Shown: positions 56,418 through 64,000, counted from the first letter of the stretch. The stretch: DNA of 64,000 bases from Streptomyces sp. CB01373 (GCF_002803075.1 NZ_NNBK01000016.1:67271-131270); one strand, 5' to 3'. The notes: generated from the sequence alone by a model not told the origin. A program made the numbers and translations.

Positions 56418-56444
56418 TACGACGCCGTAGGTTACGGAACCGTA
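56418..56444. promoter_or_regulatory. paired palindromes upstream of desaturase operon
   Basis: TACGACGCCGTA (56418-56429) and TACGGAACCGTA (56433-56444) are adjacent 12-base repeats with TACG/CGTA half-sites; the second is a perfect palindrome. They lie 65-90 bases before the desaturase start and look like a double TetR operator. The 56219-56508 gap holds no gene. Confidence 0.6.
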
Positions 56445-56508
56445 GGGAGCTGACCGGTTCCCTGACCCCGACGACCCGTCTCGACTCCCGACCCCACAGG
56501 GGACGCCC

Positions 56509-57516
56509 ATGACCACAAGCTCCGATGTGATCGACGACGCCCCGAAGGCGACCGACACCTCTCTTGCCTCCGCCACCCTTGGAGGTGAGCAGAAGCGTTC
56601 GATCGAGCAGATCACGCTGCTGCTCTTCATCACCGTTCCGTTCCTCGCACTGCTCGCCGCGGTGCCGCTGGCATGGGGCTGGGGGGTGAGCTGGCTGGAC
56701 CTCGGCCTGCTGGTCTTCTTCTACTACCTCGGCTGTCACGGCATCACGATCGGCTTCCACCGGCATTTCACGCATGGCTCGTTCAAGGCGAAGCGGCCCC
56801 TGAAGATCGCGCTGGCGATCGCCGGGTCGATGGCGGTCGAGGGACCCCTGGTCCGCTGGGTCGCCGACCATCGCAGGCACCACAAGTTCTCCGACCACGA
56901 GGGTGATCCGCACTCCCCGTGGCGGTACGGCGAGACGGTCCCGGCGCTGCTGAAGGGCCTGTGGTGGGCCCATATCGGCTGGATGTTCGACGAGGAGCAG
57001 ACGCCGCAGGACAAGTACGCCCCGGACCTGATCAAGGACCGGACCCTGCGGGCGATCTCCCGTCAGTTCATCCTGTGGACGGTGGTGTCGCTGCTGCTGC
57101 CGGCGCTGATCGGCGGCCTGGTCACGATGTCGTGGTGGGGCGCGTTCACCGCGTTCTTCTGGGGCTCGCTCGTCCGGGTGGCGCTGCTGCACCACGTGAC
57201 CTGGTCGATCAACTCCATCTGCCACGCGGTCGGCAAGCGCCCGTTCAAGTCGCGGGACCGCTCCGGCAACGTGTGGTGGCTGGCGATCCTGTCCTGCGGC
57301 GAGTCCTGGCACAACCTGCACCACGCCGACCCGACCTCCGCCCGGCACGGCGTGGAGCGCGGGCAGATCGACTCCTCGGCCCGGATCATCCGCTGGTTCG
57401 AGCGGCTCGGCTGGGCCCACGACGTGCGCTGGCCGTCACGCTCGCGTATCGATTCCCGCCGCAACGACGAGCAGGGCGGCTCCCGGCGCCGGAGGAATAC
57501 CGCCGAGGCGGCATGA
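56509..57516 (+). CDS. acyl-CoA/fatty acid desaturase
   Basis: A membrane di-iron desaturase of 335 residues that introduces a cis double bond, probably delta-9, into fatty acyl chains. The three histidine boxes are HRHFTH, HRRHHKF and HNLHH, spaced as in acyl-CoA desaturases. Hydrophobic segments include ITLLLFITVPFLALLAAVPL, WLDLGLLVFFYYLGCH and VVSLLLPALIGGLV. The stop overlaps the start of the TetR gene (ATGA), so the two form one operon. Confidence 0.93.
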   Translation: MTTSSDVIDDAPKATDTSLASATLGGEQKRSIEQITLLLFITVPFLALLAAVPLAWGWGVSWLDLGLLVFFYYLGCHGITIGFHRHFTHGSFKAKRPLKIALAIAGSMAVEGPLVRWVADHRRHHKFSDHEGDPHSPWRYGETVPALLKGLWWAHIGWMFDEEQTPQDKYAPDLIKDRTLRAISRQFILWTVVSLLLPALIGGLVTMSWWGAFTAFFWGSLVRVALLHHVTWSINSICHAVGKRPFKSRDRSGNVWWLAILSCGESWHNLHHADPTSARHGVERGQIDSSARIIRWFERLGWAHDVRWPSRSRIDSRRNDEQGGSRRRRNTAEAA

Positions 57517-58187
57517 TTGACGGCGTGGCGACCGACTCCAGCACTTCCAGCAATGAAAAGCCGCGGCGCACGCGCCGTACCCGTATGACCGGCGCCGAGC
57601 GCCGCCAGCAACTGCTGGAGATCGGTCGCACGCTGTTCGCGGCGAAGGGTTTCGAGGGCACCTCGGTGGAGGAGATCGCGGCCAAGGCCGGGGTGTCCAA
57701 GCCGGTGGTGTACGAGCACTTCGGCGGCAAGGAGGGCCTGTACGCGGTCGTGGTCGACCGCGAGATGCGGCGCCTCCTCGACATGGTGACCGGCTCGCTG
57801 ACCGCGGGCCACCCCCGCGAGCTGTGCGAGCAGGCGGCGTTCGCCCTGCTGGACTACATCGAGGAAAACACGGACGGCTTCCGCATCCTGGTCCGCGACT
57901 CCCCCATCCCCCAGTCGACGGGGTCCTTCGCGTCCCTGATCTCCGACATCGCCACCCAGGTGGAGGACATCCTGGGCCGCGAGTTCAAGTCCCGCGGCTT
58001 CGATTCGAAGCTCGCCCCGCTGTACGCGCAGGCGCTGGTCGGCATGGTCGCCCTGACCGGCCAGTGGTGGCTGGACGTGCGCCGCCCGAAGAAGGCGGAG
58101 GTCGCCGCCCACCTGGTCAACCTGGCCTGGCACGGCCTTGACGGGCTGGAGCCGCGGCCCCGGCTGATCGGGCACCGCAAGTCCTAG
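57513..58187 (+). CDS. TetR/AcrR-family regulator of the desaturase operon
   Basis: A 224-residue regulator. ATG 57513 overlaps the desaturase stop by four bases; GTG 57525 is an alternative. An Arg/Thr-rich N-terminus precedes the helix-turn-helix (about 30-75): QLLEIGRTLFAAKGFEGTS, then VEEIAAKAGVSKPVVYEHFG. The C-terminal ligand domain has FRILVRDSPIPQS and LVGMVALTGQWWLD. By position it is likely to sense acyl chains and act on the paired palindromes upstream of the desaturase. Its last codon touches the large palindromic element at 58186. Confidence 0.9.
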   Translation: MIDGVATDSSTSSNEKPRRTRRTRMTGAERRQQLLEIGRTLFAAKGFEGTSVEEIAAKAGVSKPVVYEHFGGKEGLYAVVVDREMRRLLDMVTGSLTAGHPRELCEQAAFALLDYIEENTDGFRILVRDSPIPQSTGSFASLISDIATQVEDILGREFKSRGFDSKLAPLYAQALVGMVALTGQWWLDVRRPKKAEVAAHLVNLAWHGLDGLEPRPRLIGHRKS

Positions 58188-58249
58188 GGTCTTTCGTTTG
58201 GATCAGGTGGATCAGGCCGGTGTCCGGCATGATCCAAACGAAAGACCCT
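58186..58249. repeat. 20-bp perfect inverted repeat, terminator-like palindromic element
   Basis: AGGGTCTTTCGTTTGGATCA (58186-58205) and its exact complement (58230-58249) flank a 24-base loop that contains a smaller GCCGG-TGT-CCGGC hairpin. The left arm includes the last bases of the TetR stop codon, and the loop contains the stop of the convergent VOC gene. It serves as a bidirectional terminator and may be a dispersed palindromic repeat. Confidence 0.85.
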
Positions 58250-58625
58250 GGACGGAGACGTCCTGGGCGAGCGGTTCCAGGAACTCCAGGCGGTTTCCGA
58301 CGGGGTCCTCGGAGTAGAACCGCCTGTGGCCCGGCAGGCCGTCGTCCCACACCACCTTCGCGCCGTGCGCCGTGAGCCGGGCGGCGAAGGCCTCGATGCC
58401 CGTCACCCCGAGCCCCGGGTGGGCCTTCCGGGCGGGGCGGAAGTCCCGCTCGACACCCAGGTGCAGCCGGACGGCGCCGGCCTGGAACCAGCAGCCGCCG
58501 CGCGCGGCCAGTACCGGCGGCTTCGGGACCTCGGTCATGCCGAGGACCCCGGCGTAGTACGCCCGCAGCTCGTCCTCCGAACCGGGCGGGGCGGCGAGCT
58601 GGACGTGGTCGATGGCGGCGAGCAT
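58212..58625 (-). CDS. VOC (glyoxalase/dioxygenase) superfamily protein
   Basis: A 137-residue protein. ATG 58625 has AAGGAGG nine bases upstream. AAIDHVQLAAPPGSEDELRA, then YYAGVLGMTEVPKPP, and the second half EAFAARLTAHGAKVVWDD with YSEDPVGNRLEFLEPL form one VOC beta-alpha repeat pair. The final 12 residues (VQGLSFGSCRTPA) are read through the palindromic element, so the native C-terminus probably ended near LAQDVS. Enzyme class not assignable. It follows the methyltransferase gene in one transcript. Confidence 0.85.
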   Translation of the reverse strand: MLAAIDHVQLAAPPGSEDELRAYYAGVLGMTEVPKPPVLAARGGCWFQAGAVRLHLGVERDFRPARKAHPGLGVTGIEAFAARLTAHGAKVVWDDGLPGHRRFYSEDPVGNRLEFLEPLAQDVSVQGLSFGSCRTPA

Positions 58626-58628
58626 GCC

Positions 58629-59447
58629 TCAGGCCTCCTTGGTGGCGACCGCGAAGACGCGGCGGAAGGGGAACGGGGTGCCGTGCGGTCCGGCCGGATA
58701 GGCCTCGCGCAGGGCGGTGCGGTACTCGGCCAGGAACTCCTCGCGGGCCGCCGGGTCGTCGCCGAGTGCGGTGAGCACGGGCCGCAACCCTGTGCCCTTC
58801 ACCCAGTCGAGGACCGGGTCCTCACCGGTCAGCAGGTGGATGTACGTGGTCTCCCAGACGTCGGCCGCGCAGCCGAGGCCGGTCAGCCGCTCCAGGTAGG
58901 CCTCGGGGCCGAGCACCGCGTCCGCGTGGCGCAGGGTGTCTCCGAGCCGGTCGCGCCAGCGGGCGGAGCCGGCGAGTTCGCGCATGAGCCGGTGGCTGGG
59001 GGCGGAGAAGTTGCCGGGGACCTGGAAGGCGAAGGTGCCGCCGGGGCGCAGCCCCGCCACCCAGTCGGCGAAGCGGTCCGGGTGGCCGGGCACCCATTGG
59101 AGCGTGGCGTTGCTGACGATCAGGTCGTACGGCTCGCCGGGGGTCCAGGTGCGGGCGTCGGCGGGTTCGAAGTCGAGGCGGCCGCCGCCGGCGGTGGGGC
59201 CCTCGTGGTCGACCACGGCCTTGTCGAGCATCTCCGGTGAGTTGTCGTAGCCGGTGATGTGCGCGGTGGGCCAGCGGTCCGCGAGCAGGGCGGTGACGTT
59301 GCCGGGGCCGCAGCCGAGATCGGCGATGCGGGGCCGGTCGCCGGGCAGTGCGGGGACACGGGCGACGAGGTCGGTGAAGGGGCGGGCCCGGTGTCCGGCG
59401 TGGCGCAGGTACTGGGCGGGGTCCCAGGCGGGACTCTGGGCGGACAT
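58629..59447 (-). CDS. tam: trans-aconitate 2-methyltransferase
   Basis: SAM-dependent methyltransferase of 272 residues that methylates trans-aconitate, a spontaneous inhibitor by-product of the TCA cycle. ATG 59447 has GGAGG six bases upstream. AWDPAQYLRHAGHRARPFTDLVARV is the characteristic N-terminus, IADLGCGPGNVTALLADRWP the SAM site, SNATLQWVPGHPD motif post II, and GTFAFQVPGNFSAPSH matches Tam. It runs divergently from the MarR gene and shares the operator region with it. Confidence 0.88.
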   Translation of the reverse strand: MSAQSPAWDPAQYLRHAGHRARPFTDLVARVPALPGDRPRIADLGCGPGNVTALLADRWPTAHITGYDNSPEMLDKAVVDHEGPTAGGGRLDFEPADARTWTPGEPYDLIVSNATLQWVPGHPDRFADWVAGLRPGGTFAFQVPGNFSAPSHRLMRELAGSARWRDRLGDTLRHADAVLGPEAYLERLTGLGCAADVWETTYIHLLTGEDPVLDWVKGTGLRPVLTALGDDPAAREEFLAEYRTALREAYPAGPHGTPFPFRRVFAVATKEA

Positions 59448-59522
59448 GGCGGCCTCCAGGAGGTGCGGGACGTGGTGCGGGTGGTCGTCGGCGGCTGCGC
59501 CACCACTCTCCTCCGACATTTA

Positions 59523-59551
59523 TCTCGACGTCAAGACACTTGACGCCAAGA
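59523..59551. promoter_or_regulatory. tandem MarR-type operators
   Basis: TCTCGACGTCAAGA (59523-59536) and ACTTGACGCCAAGA (59538-59551) are two imperfect copies of a TCTTGACGTCAAGA palindrome, the site class used by many MarR regulators. They lie between tam and the marR-like gene and could control both. Confidence 0.6.
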
Positions 59552-59586
59552 GACTTCACATCGACACAACCACTACACTGATCGCC

Positions 59587-60084
59587 ATGGAGGACGAGGT
59601 CGATCGGCTGGTCGCAGCATGGCGCCGGGAGCGCCCGGACCTCGACGTGGAACCGCTCGAGGTGCTCAGCCGGGTGAGCAGGCTGGCCCGGCACCTGGAC
59701 CGCGCACGCCGGCTGGCCTTCTCCGAGCACAGCCTGGAGCCCTGGGAGTTCGACGTCCTGACGGCGCTCAGGCGCGCGGGCTCGCCGTACCAGCTCTCCC
59801 CCGGGCAGTTGCTGACCCAGACGCTGGTCACCTCGGGCACGATGACGAACCGTATCGACCGGCTGGCCAAGAAGGGCCTGGTGGAGCGGCTTCCCGACCC
59901 CAGCGACCGGCGCGGGGTGCTGGTCCGGCTGACGGACGAGGGCCGGGACCGCGCCGACCGGTCCCTGGCCGGGCTCCTGGACCAGGAGCGCGCGCTGCTG
60001 GCCGAGCTGTCGACCGCGCAGCGCGGCGAACTGGCCGGCCTGCTGCGCCAGTTGACCGCCCCGTTCGACAACATCCCCGGCTGA
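59587..60084 (+). CDS. MarR-family regulator
   Basis: A 165-residue winged-helix regulator. ATG 59587 lies only eight bases after a TACACT -10-like element (59574-59579) and has no ribosome site, so the transcript is probably leaderless. The DNA-binding domain has LSPGQLLTQTLVTSGTMTNR, then IDRLAKKGLVERLPDPSDRRGVLVRLTDEG, the wing signature of MarR. Long N- and C-terminal helices form the dimer interface. Likely autoregulates through the tandem operators and may control tam. Confidence 0.88.
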   Translation: MEDEVDRLVAAWRRERPDLDVEPLEVLSRVSRLARHLDRARRLAFSEHSLEPWEFDVLTALRRAGSPYQLSPGQLLTQTLVTSGTMTNRIDRLAKKGLVERLPDPSDRRGVLVRLTDEGRDRADRSLAGLLDQERALLAELSTAQRGELAGLLRQLTAPFDNIPG

Positions 60085-60097
60085 GGGGGGCGCCTGG

Positions 60098-60871
60098 TCA
60101 GGCGCTGCTGCTCTCCTCCACCCCGATGCGCCCGGCGGGCCCCAGATCGGCCGGTCCCACCCCGGCCCGGCGGGCCAGGGCCACGGCGGCCAGGGTGGAG
60201 TGCACGCCGAGCTTGCCCAGGACGTTCTGCATATGGGTGCGCACGGTGTGCGGGGACAGGTAGAGCCGCTCGGCGACGGCCTTGCGCCCCAGCCCCGCGA
60301 CCATGCAGCGCAGCACCTCACGCTCGCGCGGGGTCAGCGACTCCACCAGGCGCTCGCTCTCGGTGCGGTGCTTGCGGGCGGCGGTCAGCTCCCGCAGCAC
60401 GCCGGTGAGCAGGGCGGGCGGCAGATGGGTCTCGTCGCGCAGGACCCCGCGGATGACCGTGAGCAGCCGGGACAGCGAGCAGTCCTTGGCGACCCAGCCG
60501 CAGGCACCGGCCTGTAGGGCGAGCGCCGCGCGGCGCGGGTCGTCCTTCTCGGCGAGTACCACGGTCCGCACCCCGGGCTGGGCCGCCCGCACTCCGGCGA
60601 CCAGGGAGATCCCGTCCACCAGTCCGTCCTCGTCGCCCTCCCGCACGGGAACGGCGGGCCGGGCCGCGGGGACGTTGCCGCCGAGGTCGGAGTCGACGAG
60701 CACGACGTCGAAGCGGCGGCCCTCGGCGGCCGCCCGCTCCAGACAGCGCAGCGCCGCCGGGCCGGAGCCGGCCGCGGACACCTCCACGTCGGGCTCGGCG
60801 GCCAGGGCTGCGGCGAGCGACTCGGCGAAGATGCGGTGGTCGTCGACGACCAGGACTCGGACACGAACCAC
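60098..60871 (-). CDS. orphan LuxR-type response regulator with receiver insertion
   Basis: A 257-residue regulator from GTG 60871 with AGGGGG seven bases upstream. The receiver domain has VLVVDDHRIFAESL (acidic pocket 10-11), the phospho-acceptor region VVLVDSDLGG (60-64) and Lys129 in VAKD. An unusual 20-odd residue insertion (about 66-88, PAARPAVPVREGDEDG) follows the acceptor. The HTH (about 185-230) reads SLTPREREVLRCMVAGLGRK, then LYLSPHTVRTHMQNVLGKLGV. No kinase gene adjoins. The kinase at 47206 is of the class that normally pairs with such regulators. The gap 60872-61144 shows no gene. Confidence 0.88.
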   Translation of the reverse strand: MVRVRVLVVDDHRIFAESLAAALAAEPDVEVSAAGSGPAALRCLERAAAEGRRFDVVLVDSDLGGNVPAARPAVPVREGDEDGLVDGISLVAGVRAAQPGVRTVVLAEKDDPRRAALALQAGACGWVAKDCSLSRLLTVIRGVLRDETHLPPALLTGVLRELTAARKHRTESERLVESLTPREREVLRCMVAGLGRKAVAERLYLSPHTVRTHMQNVLGKLGVHSTLAAVALARRAGVGPADLGPAGRIGVEESSSA

Positions 60872-61144
60872 TGAAAACCCCCTTCCCCACGCTCCTGGTC
60901 AGAGCAGGGGACTCTCCCGGCGCCGGAGAACGCCGAGGGCGCGGGCCCGACGTCCGGGGCCGAGTGGGCCGGACGGCACTCGCCGTACCGGACCGCCTCC
61001 GCGCCCGACGCTGTCCTGCCCGAGCCTTCTCGCCCCCTGACCAGCACCGGCCCCCACCGGTGCCGCTCATCAGAGTACGGGCGGCGGCCAGGAGGGGAAG
61101 GCAATTCGCAGAACTGACCAGCCGACGCGTTTAGGGTGTGCCGC

Positions 61145-61588
61145 ATGTTTCGTATTGAGGCAGAAGTCGACAAAGAGCGCCGCGATCTGCTCCGCTCCCG
61201 CCTCCGCGACACGAACACCGCGGCCTCGCCGTTCATCGCCGACCTGCGCAGAACCCCGGCCGCCCGGGAAGTCCCCCTCCACCTCTGGGCGTTGAACGAC
61301 TCCGGCGAACTGGCGGGCGGCCTGGTGGGCCACACCTGGGCGACCTGGCTGCACGTGACCCACCTCTGGGTCGACGCCCCCCACCGTGGCACGGGCCTCG
61401 GCTCCCGCCTCCTGGCCCGCGCCGAACGCATCGCCCACCGAGACCGCGCCTGCACCGCCGCCCGCCTGGAAACCTGGGACTTCCAGGCCCCGGGCTTCTA
61501 CCGCAGGCACCACTACAAGGTGGTCTGCGCGATCCCCGACTACCCGCCGGGGATCACCGAATACACCATGATCAAACCGCTGCCCTGA
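61145..61588 (+). CDS. GNAT-family acetyltransferase
   Basis: A 147-residue N-acetyltransferase. The core motif LWVDAPHRGTGLGSRLLARAERIA contains the acetyl-CoA pyrophosphate loop (R/QxxGxG/A form HRGTGLG). DFQAPGFYRRHHYKVVCAIPDYP is motif B. A TAGGGT -10-like element at 61132-61137 would place the start site at or just before ATG 61145, suggesting a leaderless message. GTG 61136 is an in-frame alternative. The acceptor is unknown. Confidence 0.85.
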   Translation: MFRIEAEVDKERRDLLRSRLRDTNTAASPFIADLRRTPAAREVPLHLWALNDSGELAGGLVGHTWATWLHVTHLWVDAPHRGTGLGSRLLARAERIAHRDRACTAARLETWDFQAPGFYRRHHYKVVCAIPDYPPGITEYTMIKPLP

Positions 61589-61602
61589 GCGGACGGCGGC
61601 CT

Positions 61603-61894
61603 TCAGAGCGCGTCGAGCGCCTCCGTGCTGATGTCGATGTCGATGTCGTAGGGCACGTCGAGCTTGAGCCGGTCGCGGTGGGTGCCGGTCAGGGCGTACG
61701 TCTTGGTCAGCGGGTCGAGTTCGTACACAGATGTCGGGCTCCGGTCCGTTGCGACGGTCCAGCACGACCGTCATCTCCCGGCGGATCTTCATCTTCGCGG
61801 GAGCCGTGCGGCGCAGGCCGGTCACCAGAAGGTCGATCACGATGCTGTGGAAATACTGCTGCGGACTGAAGGGATCACTCTCCGCCGAGGGCAT
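61603..61894 (-). pseudogene. decayed Uma2-family (DUF820) endonuclease gene
   Basis: Two frames on the minus strand read as the ends of one Uma2-like protein. ATG 61894 begins MPSAESDPFSPQQYFHSIV and runs through KMKIRREMTVVLDRRNGPEP to DICV. In a second frame, YELDPLTKTYALTGTHRDRL continues with KLDVPYDIDIDISTEAL to a TGA at 61603. In intact relatives about 50 residues separate these, including the VVEVVSP core and catalytic residues, so a deletion with frame change is evident. Not functional as read. Confidence 0.65.
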
Positions 61895-61939
61895 GGACGC
61901 GGGGAGCGGCACGCCCCCGAGCCGGGCTTCCCGGGACCG

Positions 61940-62017
61940 GGCGATGCGCAGTACGTCGTCGACACGTCGGCCAGCCTGGACCTGCTGGCCGCCGCACGAG
62001 AGGAGCTCACCCGATGA
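61940..62017 (+). pseudogene. 3' remnant of an XRE regulator gene
   Basis: The last 20-odd codons before the DUF397 gene read VDTSASLDLLAAAREELTR and stop with a TGA overlapping the DUF397 ATG. This resembles the end of DUF5753-type XRE regulators that normally precede DUF397 genes. The rest of the frame is antisense to the Uma2 remnant and does not encode the regulator, so the gene is truncated. Confidence 0.45.
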
Positions 62018-62235
62018 ACGCCACGCCAACCACAGAACGGCTCGTGGCAGCAAACTGGTTGAAAAGCAGCTACAGCGCTGCCAACAATGAATGCGTGGAG
62101 GTGGCCCACGCTGTAACGCGGGTGGGCATACGTGACTCCAAAATATCCGCTCGCCGTGAACTCACCGTGAGCACAGGCGCGTTCGCCATGTTCATCGAAG
62201 GTCTGAGAGACGGCGTCACACCCTCGGAATGTTAA
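62014..62235 (+). CDS. DUF397 protein lacking an intact XRE partner
   Basis: A 73-residue protein with the DUF397 core WLKSSYSAANNECVEVAHA, then VGIRDSK, then LTVSTGAFAMFIEGLRDG. The ATG overlaps the stop of the truncated regulator remnant (ATGA). Codon use is less GC-biased than in the flanking genes. Without its partner it may act on another XRE protein such as that at 28002, or be decaying. Confidence 0.8.
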   Translation: MNATPTTERLVAANWLKSSYSAANNECVEVAHAVTRVGIRDSKISARRELTVSTGAFAMFIEGLRDGVTPSEC

Positions 62236-62356
62236 CGGCGGCACTGCAGTCAACCTCCATCGACATCATCCTCCGGCCGCCGGAAGAGACCCCAGGCGTC
62301 GACAGCCCGCCCGGGCTGCCCGAGGCAACTGGTTGCGGCCACTGTTGCTCAGCGTG

Positions 62357-62392
62357 CCGGATCTGTGGGCCCGCCCGCCCGCACAGATCCGG
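62357..62392. terminator. terminator of the gal operon
   Basis: CCGGATCTGTG (62357-62367) and CACAGATCCGG (62382-62392) pair perfectly, with further GGGC/GCCC pairing inside. It lies between convergent galK and the DUF397 gene. Confidence 0.75.
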
Positions 62393-62401
62393 TCGCGGGC
62401 G

Positions 62402-63556
62402 TCAGGCCAGCCGGCGGGCGCCCGCCGCGGGGACCGCCTCGAAGACGCGTGGGGGTGTGTGGGCCGCCTTGGTGAAGGCCTCTTCCATTGCCTTGGTGAG
62501 AGTGGGGACGTCCGCGGTGTCCGTCAGGACGATCGCCGAGCCGCCGAAGCCGCCGCCGGTCATGCGGGCGCCCAGGGCGCCGGAGGCGAGGGCCGTGTCG
62601 ACGACCAGGTCCAGTTCCGGGCAGGAGACGCGGAAGTCGTCGCGCAGGGAGGCGTGGCCCTCGGTCAGGATCGGGCCGATCGCCCTGATGTCGCCCGACT
62701 CCAGGAGGGACACCACCCGTTCCGCCCGCGCGTTCTCGGTGACGACGTGGCGGACCAGCCGGGCCACCTCCTCGTCGCCGGCCAGGTCGGCCAGCGCCGC
62801 GTCCAGCCCGTCGTGGGGGATGTCCCGCAGGGCGTCCACGCCCAGCAGGGCCGCGCCCTTCTCGCAGCCCGCGCGGCGGCGGCCGTACTCGCCGCCGCTG
62901 TGAGCGTGCTCGACCCGGGTGTCGACGACCAGCAGGCGCAGGCCCTCGGCGGCCAGGTCGAAGGGGATCTGACGCTGGGACAGGTCCCGGGTGTCCAGGA
63001 ACAGTGCGTGGCCGGCCTCGCAGCAGGCCGAGGCGGTCTGGTCCATGATGCCGGTCGGGGCGCCGACGTAGACGTTCTCGGCGCGCTGGCACAGGCGGGC
63101 CAGCCGCCAGCCCTTCAGGCCCAGGGCGTAGAGGTCGTTCAGGGCCAGGGCGACCACGACCTCCAGGGCCGCGGAGGAGGACAGTCCGGCGCCCGTGGGG
63201 ACCGTCGACGTCAGGTGGACGTCCGCGCCGGTGACCTCGTGGCCCGCCTCGCGCAGGGCCCAGACCACGCCCGCGGGGTAGGCGGTCCAGCCGCGGTCGG
63301 ACTCCGGGGCCAGCTCGTCGAGCCGTAGTTCCACCGGCCCTCCCGGCATGTCCGCCGAGTGCAGCCGCAGTACGCCGTCGTCGCGGCGCGCGACCGCGGC
63401 CGTCGTCACGTGGGGCAGCGCGAAGGGCATCACGAAGCCGTCGTTGTAGTCGGTGTGCTCGCCGATCAGGTTGACGCGGCCCGGCGCCGCCCAGACCCCC
63501 TCCGGCTCGGCGCCGTACAACTCGATGAAGCCTTCTCGGACCTCAAGTGCCCCCAC
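62402..63556 (-). CDS. galK: galactokinase
   Basis: Phosphorylates galactose in the Leloir pathway. A 384-residue GHMP kinase. GTG 63556 has GGGAGCGG six bases upstream and directly abuts the galE stop codon. GRVNLIGEHTDYNDGFVMP is the galactokinase signature, PTGAGLSSSAALEVVVAL the ATP-binding glycine-rich loop, and TGGGFGGSAIVL the third GHMP motif. Last gene of the galT-galE-galK operon known in Streptomyces; galT would lie past the window edge. Confidence 0.95.
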   Translation of the reverse strand: MGALEVREGFIELYGAEPEGVWAAPGRVNLIGEHTDYNDGFVMPFALPHVTTAAVARRDDGVLRLHSADMPGGPVELRLDELAPESDRGWTAYPAGVVWALREAGHEVTGADVHLTSTVPTGAGLSSSAALEVVVALALNDLYALGLKGWRLARLCQRAENVYVGAPTGIMDQTASACCEAGHALFLDTRDLSQRQIPFDLAAEGLRLLVVDTRVEHAHSGGEYGRRRAGCEKGAALLGVDALRDIPHDGLDAALADLAGDEEVARLVRHVVTENARAERVVSLLESGDIRAIGPILTEGHASLRDDFRVSCPELDLVVDTALASGALGARMTGGGFGGSAIVLTDTADVPTLTKAMEEAFTKAAHTPPRVFEAVPAAGARRLA

Positions 63557-64000
63557 TTACCGCTCCCTTGCGATGTGCTGCGCGAACTCCCAGGCATCCG
63601 CGACGATACCCGCGAGGTCGGTGCGGGACGGGTTCCAGCCGAGCTTTTCGCGGGCGGCGGCCGCCGAGGCGACCAGGACCGCCGGGTCGCCTGCCCGGCG
63701 CGGGGCCACGACCTCGGGGACGGAGTGGCCGGTGACCCGGCGGACTGTCTCGACGACCTCGCGCACGGAGAAGCCGTTGCCGTTGCCGAGGTTGCACACC
63801 AGGTGCTCGCCGGGCCGGGCGGCGTCCAGCGCCAGCAGGTGGGCCTCGGCGAGGTCGGCCACGTGGATGTAGTCGCGCACGCAGGTGCCGTCCGGGGTCG
63901 GATAGTCGTCGCCGTGGACGGAGATCGCCTCCCGCCTGCCCTCGGCGACCTGGAGGACCAGCGGGATCAGGTGCGACTCGGGGTCGTGGCGTTCGCCGTA
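63557..64000 (-). CDS. galE: UDP-glucose 4-epimerase, 5' end outside window
   Basis: C-terminal 147 residues of the short-chain dehydrogenase-type epimerase interconverting UDP-galactose and UDP-glucose. Visible are SHLIPLVLQVAEGRREAISV, then HGDDYPTPDGTCVRDYIHVADLAEAHLLAL (the GalE signature around DGTxxRDYIHVxDL) and CNLGNGNGFSVREVVETVR. The NAD-binding N-terminus is missing because of the window edge. Its TAA is immediately followed by the galK GTG, so the genes are cotranscribed. Confidence 0.93.
   Translation of the reverse strand, partial: YGERHDPESHLIPLVLQVAEGRREAISVHGDDYPTPDGTCVRDYIHVADLAEAHLLALDAARPGEHLVCNLGNGNGFSVREVVETVRRVTGHSVPEVVAPRRAGDPAVLVASAAAAREKLGWNPSRTDLAGIVADAWEFAQHIARER

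Overview
The window is a GC-rich (about 70%) actinobacterial chromosome segment. Gene content and order, the leucyl tRNA for UUA codons (bldA), two resuscitation-promoting factors and an XRE/DUF397/ATPase module all indicate a Streptomyces chromosome core. The order closely follows what I remember of the S. coelicolor region around SCO3077-SCO3137. No insertion sequence, phage or CRISPR array is visible. The genes at both edges, cystathionine beta-synthase at the left and galE at the right, are cut by the window.

Layout. 1-6.5 kb: cystathionine beta-synthase, an SGNH hydrolase, a thiolase, small hypotheticals and a Bax-inhibitor-1 membrane protein. 6.7-12 kb: p-hydroxybenzoate hydroxylase (pobA), bldA, and a MacB-type ABC transporter pair. 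12-19 kb: a cyclopropane-fatty-acid-synthase-like enzyme, type II NADH dehydrogenase with a Rex operator upstream, and the eno-divIC-DUF501-ppx cluster. 19-27 kb: two Rpf muralytic enzymes (the first behind a ydaO-type c-di-AMP riboswitch), a cytochrome P450, mazG, and several secreted or lipid-anchored proteins. 27-32.6 kb: an anti-sigma-like ATPase divergent from an XRE/DUF397 pair, a Ser/Thr kinase operon and a secreted HNH nuclease. 32.7-41.6 kb: mfd, a second ABC pair paralogous to the first, an MFS transporter remnant and a coiled-coil protein. 41.7-47.1 kb: a SUKH/deaminase gene set resembling polymorphic-toxin immunity systems. 47.2-53.4 kb: an orphan histidine kinase, tRNA-Gln, glmU, prs, rplY, pth. 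53.4-64 kb: ppc, a fatty acid desaturase with its TetR regulator, VOC and trans-aconitate methyltransferase genes with a divergent MarR gene, an orphan LuxR-type response regulator, a GNAT acetyltransferase, decayed Uma2 and XRE genes, and the end of the gal operon.

Functionally the window mixes central housekeeping (glycolysis, anaplerosis, respiration, nucleotide and cell-wall precursors, translation, transcription-coupled repair) with development-linked genes (bldA, rpf genes, divIC). It also holds one candidate conflict system. By eye I found no in-frame TTA codon in the genes called here, so bldA does not appear to feed back on its neighbours.
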